Assembly (NCBI GenBank): GCA_018402445.1
Contig: JAGYIT010000007.1
Span: 310,001-374,000 of the forward strand
DNA: 64,000 nt
DNA from: Akkermansiaceae bacterium
GTDB lineage: Bacteria > Verrucomicrobiota > Verrucomicrobiia > Verrucomicrobiales > Akkermansiaceae
Direction of reading: 5' to 3'
Under the pieces are notes generated by a model. It saw only the letters and a program-made list of their open reading frames with translations. It was not told the DNA's origin and ran no database searches. Shown piece after piece: positions 20,170 to 28,989 of this stretch. The position numbers were made by a program, and so were the translations under genes. Every line of letters starts with the position of its first letter. Positions within the stretch are counted from its first letter, which is position 1.

Positions 20170-20670
20170 TCACCGGATTTTCTCGATCTCGGAGATGACA
20201 TGATCCAACAGGCTGCGTTTCAGGTGAAGGGTGGATCTTTCCGGCAATGATCCCAAAAGCGTGAGGACTTGCTTCTTTGTCCGCGACTTCCGGCGGATGG
20301 AGCGGACCAGGATGCCAATGGTTCCGTGGGTTTGGATTCCCAGGTTTGCCGCCGCCAGACGCGCGGCCGTATCGTCGCTCAGAAGGATGCCGGACGGATG
20401 CTCAAGCGCCACTCTCAGCGCTTCCCACTCTCCGGTGTGAAGGGTGAACACCTTTGCGATCGCTTCCAGCTCTGCGGGCACTCCGGCACCCGGCGCGACG
20501 CGGCGGAAGGAAATGCCCGCGGCCGCCAAGGCGCCGGGGCGATGCCGCTGAACTTCCACCAGCACCGCCTCGGGGATCAGGATTTCCGAGAAATCCGACA
20601 ACAGATCCAGACAGCCCACCTCATCAAGATGGATCAGCGGGCCGGCGTCGCAGACCACGAGTGATGGCAT
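20170..20670 (-). CDS. PIN-like (DUF3368-type) toxin
   Basis: The start at 20670 (MPSLVVCDAGPLIHLDEVGC) is preferred over 20688 because AAGGA lies about 9 nt upstream of it. The N-terminal CDAGPL(I)H and later TGEWEALRVAL and SGILLSDDTAARLAA match the acidic active-site pattern of PIN nucleases (Asp near residue 8, Glu near 93, Asp-Asp near 110), which cleave RNA. It follows a small antitoxin-like gene with a 4-base gap between that gene's stop and this start. A VapBC-like toxin-antitoxin role is inferred from fold and order. Confidence 0.8.
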   Translation of the reverse strand: MPSLVVCDAGPLIHLDEVGCLDLLSDFSEILIPEAVLVEVQRHRPGALAAAGISFRRVAPGAGVPAELEAIAKVFTLHTGEWEALRVALEHPSGILLSDDTAARLAAANLGIQTHGTIGILVRSIRRKSRTKKQVLTLLGSLPERSTLHLKRSLLDHVISEIEKIR

Positions 20671-20674
20671 TGTG

Positions 20675-20875
20675 TCAGTCCTTGCCATGGAGTCCCCAGC
20701 GCACGTCTTCCATCACAAGGCTTTCCGTCACGCGGGCGGGATGGGATTCGAGGAAACGGCGCAAGGCCTCGGCGAGCAGCTCATCAAAGCCGGTCGCCCA
20801 GCCTTCCTCGACGTAAGAACGCGCCCATGCCGTGAGTTCCGGCGGAAGGTGGGTTTGGATCGCTATGGTTTCCAT
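20675..20875 (-). CDS. antitoxin partner of the PIN-like toxin
   Basis: A 66-residue protein beginning METIAIQTHLPPELTAWARS, with EGWATGFDELLAEALRRFLE, a ribbon-helix-helix-like pattern with a helical C-terminus. Small size, position directly upstream of the PIN gene and the shared minus-strand transcription fit an antitoxin that binds both its own promoter and the toxin. The short gap to the toxin start implies coupled translation. Confidence 0.7.
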   Translation of the reverse strand: METIAIQTHLPPELTAWARSYVEEGWATGFDELLAEALRRFLESHPARVTESLVMEDVRWGLHGKD

Positions 20876-20944
20876 ATCCGCAAGCTAGCATGTTCCCGGA
20901 TTTCCGGAAGCCATTTCCCGTCTGTGAGGCGGGGGCTTCAGCAA

Positions 20945-20961
20945 AGGGGTTGCAAACCCCT
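20945..20961. repeat. short palindrome with TGCA centre
   Basis: AGGGGTTGCAAACCCCT forms a perfect 7-bp stem around TGC; it lies just before the murJ ribosome binding site and has no U-tract. Confidence 0.45.
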
Positions 20962-20986
20962 CCTGCATAGGGGAAGAACGGCGCGG

Positions 20987-22582
20987 ATGTCCGCGAAGGC
21001 TACATGGAGGGTGAGTGCGGCGGTGATGCTGAGCCGCGTGCTGGGGTTGGCGCGGGAGATGATGTTCGCGGCGCTGTTCGGCGGAAGCCGGTGGATGGAT
21101 TGCTTTTACCTAGCCTACAAGGTGCCGAATTTGTTGCGCGACCTCTTCGCGGAGGGGGCGCTGTCGCAGGCTTTCGTGACGACGTTTTCCAAAAAGGTGA
21201 AGTCCGACGGGCCGGAGCAGGCGTGGGTTTTGGCGAACCGGATGATGACGCTGGCGGCGGTGTTCATGGGGATAGTGACGCTGGTGGGGGTCGGGCTGGC
21301 GCCTTGGATCGTGGAGCTGCTGACCTCGCTTTCGAGGAGCGGGCAGACGGAGCGCGGCTACAATCCGGCGGAGATCTCGCTGATGGTGGAGATGGTGCGG
21401 GTGATGTATCCGTTCATCGCGCTGGTTTCGCTCTCGGCGCTGGTGATGGGGATGCTCAACGCGCGGGACGTGTTCGGAATGCCGGCGCTGGCGTCGTGCT
21501 TTTTTAACATTGGCTCGATGGCGGGGGGGGCGGCGATCGGCTACTGGATGGATCCGTCCTGGGGGCCGCGAAGTTTGGTGGGATTTTCCTGGGGCGTGGT
21601 AATCGGCGGGGTGACGCAGCTAGTTTGCCAATTTCCGGCGTTGCGGGCGGTGGGTTACCGGTTTGTGGCGGATTTCACATGGAACGATTCCGGCGTGCGG
21701 CAGGTGCTGCGGCTGATGGTTCCGGCGGTGATCGCGGCATCGGTGACGCAGGTGAACGTGCTGGTGAACGCGATGTTCGCCTATGGGGTGGGCGAGGGCG
21801 CGGTGAGCTGGCTGAACTACGCGTTTCGGCTCATGCAGCTCCCCATCGGCGTGTTCGGCGTGGCGGTGGCGACGGTGACCCTGCCCGCGCTGTCACGGGC
21901 GGCGATCCATAGTATCGGCGATGATTTCGGGCCGACACTGGCAAAGGGTCTGAAGCTGGTTTTGTTTTTGGTTTTTCCCGCGACGCTGGGGCTGGTGACG
22001 CTGGCGGAGCCGATCATTAGCCTACTCTATGAAAGGGGGCGATTCTCCGAGGAGGACAGGCAGGCGACGGCGGGGGCGCTGCGGGCTTACGGTTGCGGGC
22101 TGCTTTTTTACGCCGGGCTGAAGGTGCTGCAACCGGCCTTCTACGCGATCGAGAAACGCTGGCTGCCGATGATCGCAAGCCTCGTCGCCCTGTTCGTGAA
22201 CGCCGGCTGCAACTACACCTTCGTGTTCATTTTCAAGTGGGGCCATGAGTCGCTGGCGCTGACGACGAGCATCGTGGCGAGCCTGAACTTCGTGTTTCTC
22301 TATCTTGCGATGAGGCATTACGCCGGGGATATCGGGACGAGGGGTTTGGCGGGCGCTTTCCTAAAAGTCGGCATCGCCGCATCGGTGATGGCCGGGCTTT
22401 GCATTGCGGCGGACAGGTTCCTTTTCACCGATCTGAGCGGGATGTCGGTTTGGGAAAAAGGGCTGTGGCTCGGCGCTGTGATCGGTGTCGCGGGAATCGC
22501 GTATCTCGCGGTGGCGAAGTTGCTGCGCGTCGAGGAGATCAGAGATTTCCTCGCGTTGGTGAAGCGGACGGCAGGGAGGTGA
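20987..22582 (+). CDS. murJ: lipid II flippase MurJ
   Basis: ATG at 20987 with GGGGAAG about 10 nt upstream. The 531-residue protein starts MSAKATWRVSAAVMLSRVLG and continues LAREMMFAALFGGSRWMDCF, the conserved MurJ N-terminus (SRVLGLXRE, D-X-F/D-X-F-YLAYKVPN). It has about 14 membrane helices and the family's RPLFAEGALSQAF-like loop and PIGVFGVAVATVTLPALSR segment. It moves lipid II across the inner membrane for peptidoglycan synthesis. The gene appears monocistronic; palindromes follow its stop. Confidence 0.95.
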   Translation: MSAKATWRVSAAVMLSRVLGLAREMMFAALFGGSRWMDCFYLAYKVPNLLRDLFAEGALSQAFVTTFSKKVKSDGPEQAWVLANRMMTLAAVFMGIVTLVGVGLAPWIVELLTSLSRSGQTERGYNPAEISLMVEMVRVMYPFIALVSLSALVMGMLNARDVFGMPALASCFFNIGSMAGGAAIGYWMDPSWGPRSLVGFSWGVVIGGVTQLVCQFPALRAVGYRFVADFTWNDSGVRQVLRLMVPAVIAASVTQVNVLVNAMFAYGVGEGAVSWLNYAFRLMQLPIGVFGVAVATVTLPALSRAAIHSIGDDFGPTLAKGLKLVLFLVFPATLGLVTLAEPIISLLYERGRFSEEDRQATAGALRAYGCGLLFYAGLKVLQPAFYAIEKRWLPMIASLVALFVNAGCNYTFVFIFKWGHESLALTTSIVASLNFVFLYLAMRHYAGDIGTRGLAGAFLKVGIAASVMAGLCIAADRFLFTDLSGMSVWEKGLWLGAVIGVAGIAYLAVAKLLRVEEIRDFLALVKRTAGR

Positions 22583-22658
22583 GTGGGGACAGGATATCCC
22601 CACGACGGACCCACCGACGCCGCAGCTATGGCGGGCAGACTGGGACTGCAAGTCCCAG
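22583..22658. repeat. two palindromes between murJ and the UbiA-type gene
   Basis: GTGGGGACAGGATATCCCCAC at 22583-22603 forms one hairpin and CTGGGACTGCAAGTCCCAG at 22640-22658 another; neither has a T-run. The second shares the TGCA-centred layout of the palindromes at 17853 and 20945. Confidence 0.5.
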
Positions 22659-22715
22659 CCACCAGGAAATGAGGGAAGACTTGCCTTTCGAGGCGGCTGG
22701 TCTTGAGGTGGGGGC

Positions 22716-23630
22716 GTGAACAAGGAAGGCAAGCTTTACGCCCTGCTCGCGACGGCGCGGATCGCGAACGTGCCGAGCGTGGTGAGCAACCTCGGGGTGG
22801 GGGTGTTGCTGGGGAGCTTGGAAACGGGCGGGAATTTCTCGTGGCCGTGGTTGCTGATGATCGCGGCGGTTCTGTTCTACGTTTCGGGAAATTTTCTCAA
22901 TGACTGGGCGGATCGCGAGTGGGACATGGTGAACCGACCGGAGAGAGCCTTGCCGCGACGCTTGTTCTGGCCGCATGAATATCTGAACTTCGCCTGCGCG
23001 GGTATCGCGGTGGGAATGATCCTCGCCGCCATCCACGGATGGGGGGCTGTGATTGTTGCGGTGCTGCTTGTAGGTTTTATCGTTCTCTACACGAAGCTTC
23101 ACAAGCAGGCGACCTGGGCGGTGATCCCGATGGGGCTGTGCCGCGCTTGCTTGCCGGTGCTGGGCTATGTGGGTGTGCGTGGCGGTATGGGTGGCTCGAT
23201 GTTGTTTCCGGCGGCGGCACTTTTACTTTACATCATCGCCCTCTCCCTGAGCGCGCGGTGGGAATCGAAGGCAGAGGTGCCAGGGGGAAAAAAGCTATTG
23301 TCTCGCATGCTATTGTTGGCGGCGGGAGTTGTTGCCGCGCTGCTGCCAATGATGGTGATGCCTTTGGTCGGCTGGATCGGGATGACCGCGTTTTTCATGT
23401 GGATGGTGCTGTGTGTCACGAAATACCAATCGCCCGTGCCTGCCCATGTATCCGCGTTGCTGGCCGGGATTCCCTTGGTGGACTGGGTAACGCTCCTGCC
23501 GGTGGCGCTGATCTGGATGCACCTCTATAGGGTGGAAACTTTCGATCCGATATTTTCCATCGCCGTTTTCCTACCACCCGCCGCCTTTGTTTTGGGGCGG
23601 CTGTTGCAGCGAGTCGCGCCCGCTACCTGA
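22716..23630 (+). CDS. UbiA-family prenyltransferase
   Basis: GTG at 22716 follows GAGGTGGGGG. The 304-residue protein has eight to nine membrane helices and the first Asp-rich UbiA motif NDWADREWD at residues 62-70 followed by MVNRPERALP, which binds the prenyl diphosphate through Mg2+. The second Asp-rich motif is weak (no clear DXXXD near residue 190), so it may not prenylate the usual quinone substrate. Typical family products are menaquinone, haem or chlorophyll intermediates. No quinone genes lie next to it, so the pathway is open. Confidence 0.7.
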   Translation: MNKEGKLYALLATARIANVPSVVSNLGVGVLLGSLETGGNFSWPWLLMIAAVLFYVSGNFLNDWADREWDMVNRPERALPRRLFWPHEYLNFACAGIAVGMILAAIHGWGAVIVAVLLVGFIVLYTKLHKQATWAVIPMGLCRACLPVLGYVGVRGGMGGSMLFPAAALLLYIIALSLSARWESKAEVPGGKKLLSRMLLLAAGVVAALLPMMVMPLVGWIGMTAFFMWMVLCVTKYQSPVPAHVSALLAGIPLVDWVTLLPVALIWMHLYRVETFDPIFSIAVFLPPAAFVLGRLLQRVAPAT

Positions 23631-23650
23631 TGTGGATGCCTTAAAAAGAG

Positions 23651-23810
23651 AACCACGGAAAAACGCGAATGAACGCGGATAAGATGGGGTTTTGGATCCT
23701 TCTCGGGACGTTTCGAGAAATGCTGTAAGCTCCGACCATGTTTGGGATGATTATCCCTATCTCTTCATCCGTGTTCATCCGTGTTCATCTGTGTCCATCC
23801 GTGGTAGAAT
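23651..23810. repeat. inverted pair of 10-bp-phased repeat tracts
   Basis: 23651-23687 (AACCACGG...GAATGAACGCGGAT) and 23764-23810, where GTGTTCATCC recurs at exact 10-bp steps, are imperfect reverse complements of each other and flank about 75 bp of unique sequence with no gene. The same decamer vocabulary recurs at 15730 and 36256. Confidence 0.55.
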
Positions 23811-23876
23811 TCCACTCTTCCCTACTGTTTCTGATCGGGGCTTGATTGCGCGCCTTTCCCGCGCTCCATTCGGGAT

Positions 23877-24290
23877 GTGAGCGGGATCGATGAGAAACAG
23901 GAGCGGTTGCTGGAGGAGTTGGAGCTTTTCCAGGACTGGACGGAGCGGTATGAATATGTGATTGGGCTGGGGAAACGGCTTGAGTCGCTGCCCGAGGAAT
24001 CGCGGGATGAGAACCATCTGATCAAGGGCTGCCAGTCCCAGGTGTGGCTAGACGCGGAGAAAAAGGACGGGCTTGTCCATTTCTACGCCGACTCCGATTC
24101 GCTGATCACCAAAGGCATGATCGCGCTTTTCATCAATGTCCTCAACGGCGAGACCCCGGATGCGATCCTCACTGCGGATATGAGTTTCGTGGAAAAGACC
24201 GGCCTCAAGGAGCATCTCGCGCCGACCCGCGCCAACGCCCTCAATCTGATGGCCACACAGATGAAACAGCGCGCGCTGGCTTTCGCATAG
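23877..24290 (+). CDS. SufE-like Fe-S assembly protein (cysteine desulfurase sulfur acceptor)
   Basis: The GTG at 23877 starts MSGIDEKQERLLEELELFQD; the product is 137 residues, the normal SufE length. It shows WTERYEYVIGLGKRLESLPE, then ENHLIKGCQSQVWL, where the Cys (about residue 52) is the sulfur-accepting residue of SufE, and later DMSFVEKTGLKEHLAPTRAN. SufE takes persulfide sulfur from SufS and passes it to the SufBCD scaffold. No other suf gene is in the window. Confidence 0.85.
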   Translation: MSGIDEKQERLLEELELFQDWTERYEYVIGLGKRLESLPEESRDENHLIKGCQSQVWLDAEKKDGLVHFYADSDSLITKGMIALFINVLNGETPDAILTADMSFVEKTGLKEHLAPTRANALNLMATQMKQRALAFA

Positions 24291-24341
24291 GGGTGCGCAT
24301 TGCCGTTGACGTTCGGGTCTTGCGGGAAGAACACTGCCGCC

Positions 24342-25394
24342 ATGTTCATCGATCACATTAGGATTCTCGCGAAAGCGGGCGACGGCGGCGACGGCGCGGT
24401 CTCATGGCGCCGGGAAAAATTTGTCCCGCGCGGCGGCCCCGATGGTGGAGATGGCGGTAACGGCGGGAAAGTAATCCTAGTGGTGGACAACTCCACCGAT
24501 ACGCTGCGGCAATACCACTTCGACCCCAAGCTCATCGCCGAGGACGGCAAGCCCGGCGGGAAGCACAAGAAGACCGGGAAAAGCGGCAGGAACAAGATCG
24601 GCAAGGTGCCGCCGGGGACGGTGGTTTACAAAACGGACGCCGCGACGGTGAACGAGGCCGTTGAGTTCGAACGCAGCGATGAGGGCATCGACCTGGAACC
24701 CATCGCGGATCTCATTGAGGAAGGGCAGACCTTCGTGCTCTGTGAAAACGGCGTGGGCGGAGATGGGAATTTCAAGTTCCGCACCGCCACCAACCAAACG
24801 CCGACCGAACACACGCTCGGCACGCCGGGCCAGCAAGCGGTGTATTACTTGGAGCTGCGCCGCATCGCGGACGCGGGCTTGGTCGGTTTTCCAAATGCGG
24901 GGAAGTCCACCCTCCTAGGCGCGATCTCCGCCGCGAAACCCAAGGTCGGCTCCTATCCTTTCACCACGCTGCAGCCGATGATTGGGGTGGTGGAGTTCGG
25001 CGGATACCGTCGCTGCACGGTTGCGGACATCCCCGGGCTGATCGAAGGGGCGCATGAGAACCGCGGCCTCGGTCACGAGTTCCTGCGCCACATCACGCGC
25101 TGCCGGGTGCTGTTGTTTGTGTTAGATATGGCGGGCAGCGAGGGACGCGATCCGATTAGCGATCTGGAAATCCTGCGGAAAGAGATCAAGGAATACGACG
25201 AGGATCTCGCAAAGTTCCCGTGGAAGGTCATCGCCAACAAAATGGATCTCGAAGGCTCGGTAGAAAACCTAGAGATGTTCAAAAGCCGTTTCCCGAAAGT
25301 GGAGGTCATCGCGATTTCCGCCAATACGGGCGCGGGACTCGATGACCTCAAAGTGATGCTCGACAGCGAGGTTTCCCACAAAGCGAAGAAATGA
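24342..25394 (+). CDS. obg: GTPase Obg (CgtA)
   Basis: ATG at 24342. The 350-residue protein has the Gly-rich Obg fold at 1-160 (AKAGDGGDGAVSWRREKFVP, GGPDGGDGGNGG), then the G domain with G1 GFPNAGKST at 182-190, G3 DIPGLIEGA, G4 NKMD and an SANTG G5-like end. The C-terminal OCT domain of longer Obg proteins is absent, as in many phyla. Obg binds the 50S ribosome precursor and couples ribosome assembly to GTP and ppGpp levels. rplU/rpmA, its common neighbours, are not here. Confidence 0.95.
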   Translation: MFIDHIRILAKAGDGGDGAVSWRREKFVPRGGPDGGDGGNGGKVILVVDNSTDTLRQYHFDPKLIAEDGKPGGKHKKTGKSGRNKIGKVPPGTVVYKTDAATVNEAVEFERSDEGIDLEPIADLIEEGQTFVLCENGVGGDGNFKFRTATNQTPTEHTLGTPGQQAVYYLELRRIADAGLVGFPNAGKSTLLGAISAAKPKVGSYPFTTLQPMIGVVEFGGYRRCTVADIPGLIEGAHENRGLGHEFLRHITRCRVLLFVLDMAGSEGRDPISDLEILRKEIKEYDEDLAKFPWKVIANKMDLEGSVENLEMFKSRFPKVEVIAISANTGAGLDDLKVMLDSEVSHKAKK

Positions 25395-25413
25395 ACGCGG
25401 AGCCGGCCTTCAT

Positions 25414-26292
25414 TCATTCCCCGGCCCCGTAGCGGACGACGGGCGAGTTCGCCCTTTCTGAAACGGCGAAGATCGATGCGCCGTCCCTTGAGAACGCAAC
25501 CGACTCCGCCTGCTGCAGCCGATGCGCTCCGAGGAACTGCGGTTTTTTCGCGAAAGCGACCGCCCACGTTTGCTCCGCACCGCGCCGGAAAAGGAACACG
25601 CCGTGGTAAGTGATGATGGCGGCCATTCGGTTACAGGCGGAGATGTCGAGGCCGGTCGGTTGGTTCGCGAAAGGGATGGAGACGATGCCCGGAGTTTTTG
25701 TCGCCGTGGTGCCGATTTTCCGTGCGATGGCGTTTTTGGAGGGCAGAAGCGGAAGCTCATAAACACCCGGTGGATTGGTGCGCTTGCTGATCAGGATGAC
25801 CTTCGCATTCTCCACATCCACCGCGACCGATTCGCAATCGCGCGGGCCGTCCTCGTAGGTGAAGGTGATTTGCCACAGGATGGGGGCTTTGCCGGAAAGG
25901 GTTTCGCCCTCCGCGGGCAGCGTCGGTTCGCGGATGATGTAGAGGGTGCAGGCTTCCCGGGTGGAGGCGTTGTCGCCGGTGTCGGCGATGAGGAGGTGCG
26001 GCTTCCCATCGAGCATGAACGCCGCGAGATCCTCCCAATCCTTGTTCACCGCGTCGGCCACGGTCACCGCTCCACGCGCGGTGCCGTCGGTGGCGGCGAG
26101 ATGGATTTCGGGCGTGCCGCCGCTGTCATTGATCATCCAGAGATAACCTTCCGCCGAAGGCGACGCGGCCAGCCCCGATGCCTCGTTGACGGCGGGCGAG
26201 GTGAGCTTCGCGTCACTCGGCTGAAGCACAAAAGCGGGCTCCGCCGCAAGAGTGGCGGTGGCGAGAAGGGGGAAAGCGAAGAAGCGCTTCAT
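25414..26292 (-). CDS. exported beta-propeller-like protein of unknown function
   Basis: The start at 26292 gives the signal peptide MKRFFAFPLLATATLAA. The 292-residue protein has propeller-like blades: VNEASGLAASPSAEGYLWMI, NDSGGTPEIHLAATDG, DWEDLAAFMLDGKPHLLIAD, then TGDNASTREACTLYIIREP and a final ESVAFSRDGASIFAVSE. The motif DWEDL(A) followed by IADTGDN is typical of exported calcium-binding phytase-esterase-like or YncE-like propellers. No catalytic residues can be assigned. Convergent with obg; divergent from the next dehydrogenase gene by 113 bp. Confidence 0.65.
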   Translation of the reverse strand: MKRFFAFPLLATATLAAEPAFVLQPSDAKLTSPAVNEASGLAASPSAEGYLWMINDSGGTPEIHLAATDGTARGAVTVADAVNKDWEDLAAFMLDGKPHLLIADTGDNASTREACTLYIIREPTLPAEGETLSGKAPILWQITFTYEDGPRDCESVAVDVENAKVILISKRTNPPGVYELPLLPSKNAIARKIGTTATKTPGIVSIPFANQPTGLDISACNRMAAIITYHGVFLFRRGAEQTWAVAFAKKPQFLGAHRLQQAESVAFSRDGASIFAVSERANSPVVRYGAGE

Positions 26293-26405
26293 TCCACGAC
26301 AAGCTGGAGGCTTGAGGTGAAAATGCCAGAAATTTTCCGAGTCTTGCTCTTGCCGAAGTCGGGGCGGAGGGCTTGGATGGCGCGCCAACACAGCCCAGCA
26401 ACACC

Positions 26406-27479
26406 ATGTCCGATTTCCTCACCGTCTCCCGCGAAGCCCACGACCAGCTTGTCATCGCCGCCTACAAGTCGCGCGGCTACAACGATGAGGAGGCCGTGCT
26501 CGGCACGAAACTCGCCGCCGAGGCCGCGCGCCACGGCATCCGCACCCACCACGCGCTCAAGGCGCTGCATCTGGATCACCTTTTTGGCTCCGCCATCGGT
26601 GGTTGTGTTCCAGACGCAGAAATCGAGGTGCTGCCTTCCCGTTTCCCCGCTTCCGAAATCTGGAACGCGAACAAGAAACTCGGCCAGGCCGTCGCCTACC
26701 GCGCCATCGACCGCGCCATCGAACTCGCCGACCAATACGGCATCGCCCAGATCGCGGTGGACAATGCCTTCCACTACCTCTGGGGCGGCGGCTACGTGAT
26801 GGAGGCCGCCGAGCGCGGCTACTTCGCCTACACGAACTGCACGTCCACCCTCGCCGAGGTCGTTCCTTTCGGCGGGAAATTCCCCACCCTCGGCACGAAC
26901 CCGCACTCATGGGGCATTCCCTCGCAGGGCGCGAACGGCTTCCCCATCGTGATGGACTGGGCCACCGCCACCGTGGCGATGGGCCGCGTGCAGGCCTTGA
27001 AACGCGAGGGCAAACAGCTTCCGCCCGGCGCCGCCGTCGATAAGAACGGCCAGCCCACCACCGACCCGAACGAGGTCGCCGCGCTGCTCCCTTTCGGCGG
27101 CCACAAAGGCTACGGCATGTGCCTGCTCAACGAAATCTTCGGCGGCCTGATCGGCGGATCGCTGCCCACCATCCGCGGTCGTGAGAACGCCGATAAATCG
27201 GAAAAAACCACCATGGCGTTCTATTTCCACGTCATCCATCCCGATGCGATCTCCGGCGGACATTTCGCGAAAGGCCGCACCCAGATCGAGAACCTCAAGG
27301 CGGTGCTCGACGACATCCTCGGCCACGGCAACGACAACGCCATGCTCCCCGGCCAGATCGAAGCGAACGCCCGTAAGGCCTCCGACGCGGCGGGCGGACT
27401 CCAATTCACTCCGGCGGAAATCGCCGAGTTCAACGAACTCGCTCGCGAGCTCGGAGTAGCGGAGCTGGTGGGGAAATGA
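26406..27479 (+). CDS. malate/L-lactate dehydrogenase family (Ldh2/YbiC type) oxidoreductase
   Basis: ATG at 26406. The 357-residue protein matches the type 2 malate/L-lactate/ureidoglycolate dehydrogenase family: AAEAARHGIRTHHALKALH near the start (the family's DGxxSHGxxR-type region, here with RTHH), GTNPHSWGIP for NAD(P) binding, MDWATATVAMGRV, GAAVDKNGQPTTDPNEV and LLPFGGHKGYGMCLLNEI. These soluble enzymes reduce 2-oxoacids with NAD(P)H. The substrate cannot be told. Monocistronic, normal length. Confidence 0.85.
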   Translation: MSDFLTVSREAHDQLVIAAYKSRGYNDEEAVLGTKLAAEAARHGIRTHHALKALHLDHLFGSAIGGCVPDAEIEVLPSRFPASEIWNANKKLGQAVAYRAIDRAIELADQYGIAQIAVDNAFHYLWGGGYVMEAAERGYFAYTNCTSTLAEVVPFGGKFPTLGTNPHSWGIPSQGANGFPIVMDWATATVAMGRVQALKREGKQLPPGAAVDKNGQPTTDPNEVAALLPFGGHKGYGMCLLNEIFGGLIGGSLPTIRGRENADKSEKTTMAFYFHVIHPDAISGGHFAKGRTQIENLKAVLDDILGHGNDNAMLPGQIEANARKASDAAGGLQFTPAEIAEFNELARELGVAELVGK

Positions 27480-28199
27480 TCGTCCGGAATCTACAGATCA
27501 GGTGATTCGGATTTCACTACCGACTACATCGATCCACATCGCTGTCCCGGAGGCAACTTCTCCGGAAAGCAGTTTCCTGGAAATCAGCGTTCCCAGCAAC
27601 TGATCCACCGCCCGTTCCAGGTTCCTCGCGCCGTGTTGCTCGCTGTAACCTTCCCGGAGGATCAGTTCCTCCGCGCTTGCGGTCAGCTCGACCTTTATGC
27701 CTTTGTCCGCGAGGCGCTTGTTGAAATCATCCATCAGTTTCCCGAGGACTTTCCGCGCCGTCTCCATTCCCAGCGGCTTGAAATGAACCGATTCCCGGAA
27801 ATCGCACTTCTTCCCCTGCGCATCCGTCAACGTGCCTTCATCGAAAATCTGGAGAAACAGATCCAGCACCTTGGGATGCGCTTTCTCGATCTCGTCGAAC
27901 AACACGATGCTGTAGGGATGCGTGCGGATCGCGTCACTGAGTTGGCCGCCCTCGGCATGGCCGACGTATCCCGGCGGTGAGCCGATCAGTTTGGAAACGC
28001 TGTGCTCTTCCATGAACTCGGACATGTCGAAGCGGATCAGGCGCCGCTCGTCGTGAAACGAAATCAAACCTCACCGCCGCACAAGCCTGATCCACCAGAT
28101 CCAGCGCCTTGTCCGGCAACCTGAAATCCGGCAGATACCGGATCGACCACTCCACCGCCGCCCGCAGCGCCGCTTCTTCCAGCGCCACTCCGTGTGATA

Positions 28200-28586
28200 C
28201 TACCAGAGCAACGGCACCCCATAAGCTGGAAAATCCTCATCACAAGTCACAATCGTTAGCCCTTCAACCAGTGCCTGAGCGATAATCAGTCGATCAAATG
28301 GATCGCCATGATGTCGAGGCAACGTGATCACAGCCTCATAATGCTCCACGGCAGGTGGCAGAAATACAAAGCCGTTGGCTTCAAGCACCCCGGGAAAAAT
28401 CACACTGTAATCTGTCTGAAGTTTGAGTTTGCCGATGCTTACCTTGATCGCCGTCTCCCAAGCCGACGCATGGCTGACAAAGCGTTCGTTCGTTTCGTCC
28501 TCCATGGCGGCTCGTGCTTTCGGACTCAGGATAGGATTCCCTTCGCAAAACCACAGCAGCGCGTGCGTGTCGATCAGCAACCTCAT
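28200..28586 (-). CDS. PIN-domain ribonuclease toxin, VapC-like
   Basis: A 128-residue protein starting [20 protein letters not shown], the PIN signature with Asp at residue 6, [14 protein letters not shown] carrying the conserved Glu, [12 protein letters not shown] and IVTCDEDF with the further acidic residues. PIN toxins of type II systems cleave tRNA or mRNA. Its ATG overlaps the antitoxin stop by 4 bases (28583-28586), so the two are translationally coupled. The pair lies inside a ClpB-like pseudogene and appears intact. Confidence 0.85.
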   Translation of the reverse strand: MRLLIDTHALLWFCEGNPILSPKARAAMEDETNERFVSHASAWETAIKVSIGKLKLQTDYSVIFPGVLEANGFVFLPPAVEHYEAVITLPRHHGDPFDRLIIAQALVEGLTIVTCDEDFPAYGVPLLW

Positions 28587-28828
28587 GCCATATAGTCCTT
28601 GAAGTCCTCCAGTGGCTCATCGAAATCCGGGGACAGCGAAATTTTCCCACGCAAGCAGCCGAAACCTTTCAAATTTTCAAGAGAACCCGCCATCCCACGT
28701 TCCGCCGCCGCACCGATAGGCTCCAATTCCGCCCTGATTCGGATGGATTGGTGCTGCCACGCCTTCGGCAGCGGCAAATGCAAGGTGCCGTCTGCATCAG
28801 GTTCGATCACCGTGGAAATCAAGTTCAT
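28583..28828 (-). CDS. antitoxin of the VapC-like pair
   Basis: An 81-residue protein, MNLISTVIEPDADGTLHLPL, with PKAWQHQSIRIRAELEP: a short N-terminal beta hairpin like DUF2281/AbrB-type antitoxins, followed by an acidic tail ([14 protein letters not shown]) that would wrap the toxin. It precedes and overlaps the PIN gene by 4 bases. Antitoxin role is inferred from this arrangement. Confidence 0.75.
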   Translation of the reverse strand: MNLISTVIEPDADGTLHLPLPKAWQHQSIRIRAELEPIGAAAERGMAGSLENLKGFGCLRGKISLSPDFDEPLEDFKDYMA

Positions 28829-28989
28829 GCCGCTGAAGATACGGAAATCTTCGGCTTTGTAAATGACTCAAGCATACCGCTCAAAGATCCCGGTCTTCCC
28901 GACTCCCGGCTCGCCCACAAGGATCAAATTGCTCTTCCGGCTTTGCAGCAGGATCTGCGTGATCTTGAGCATCTCCTCCCGGCGACCGA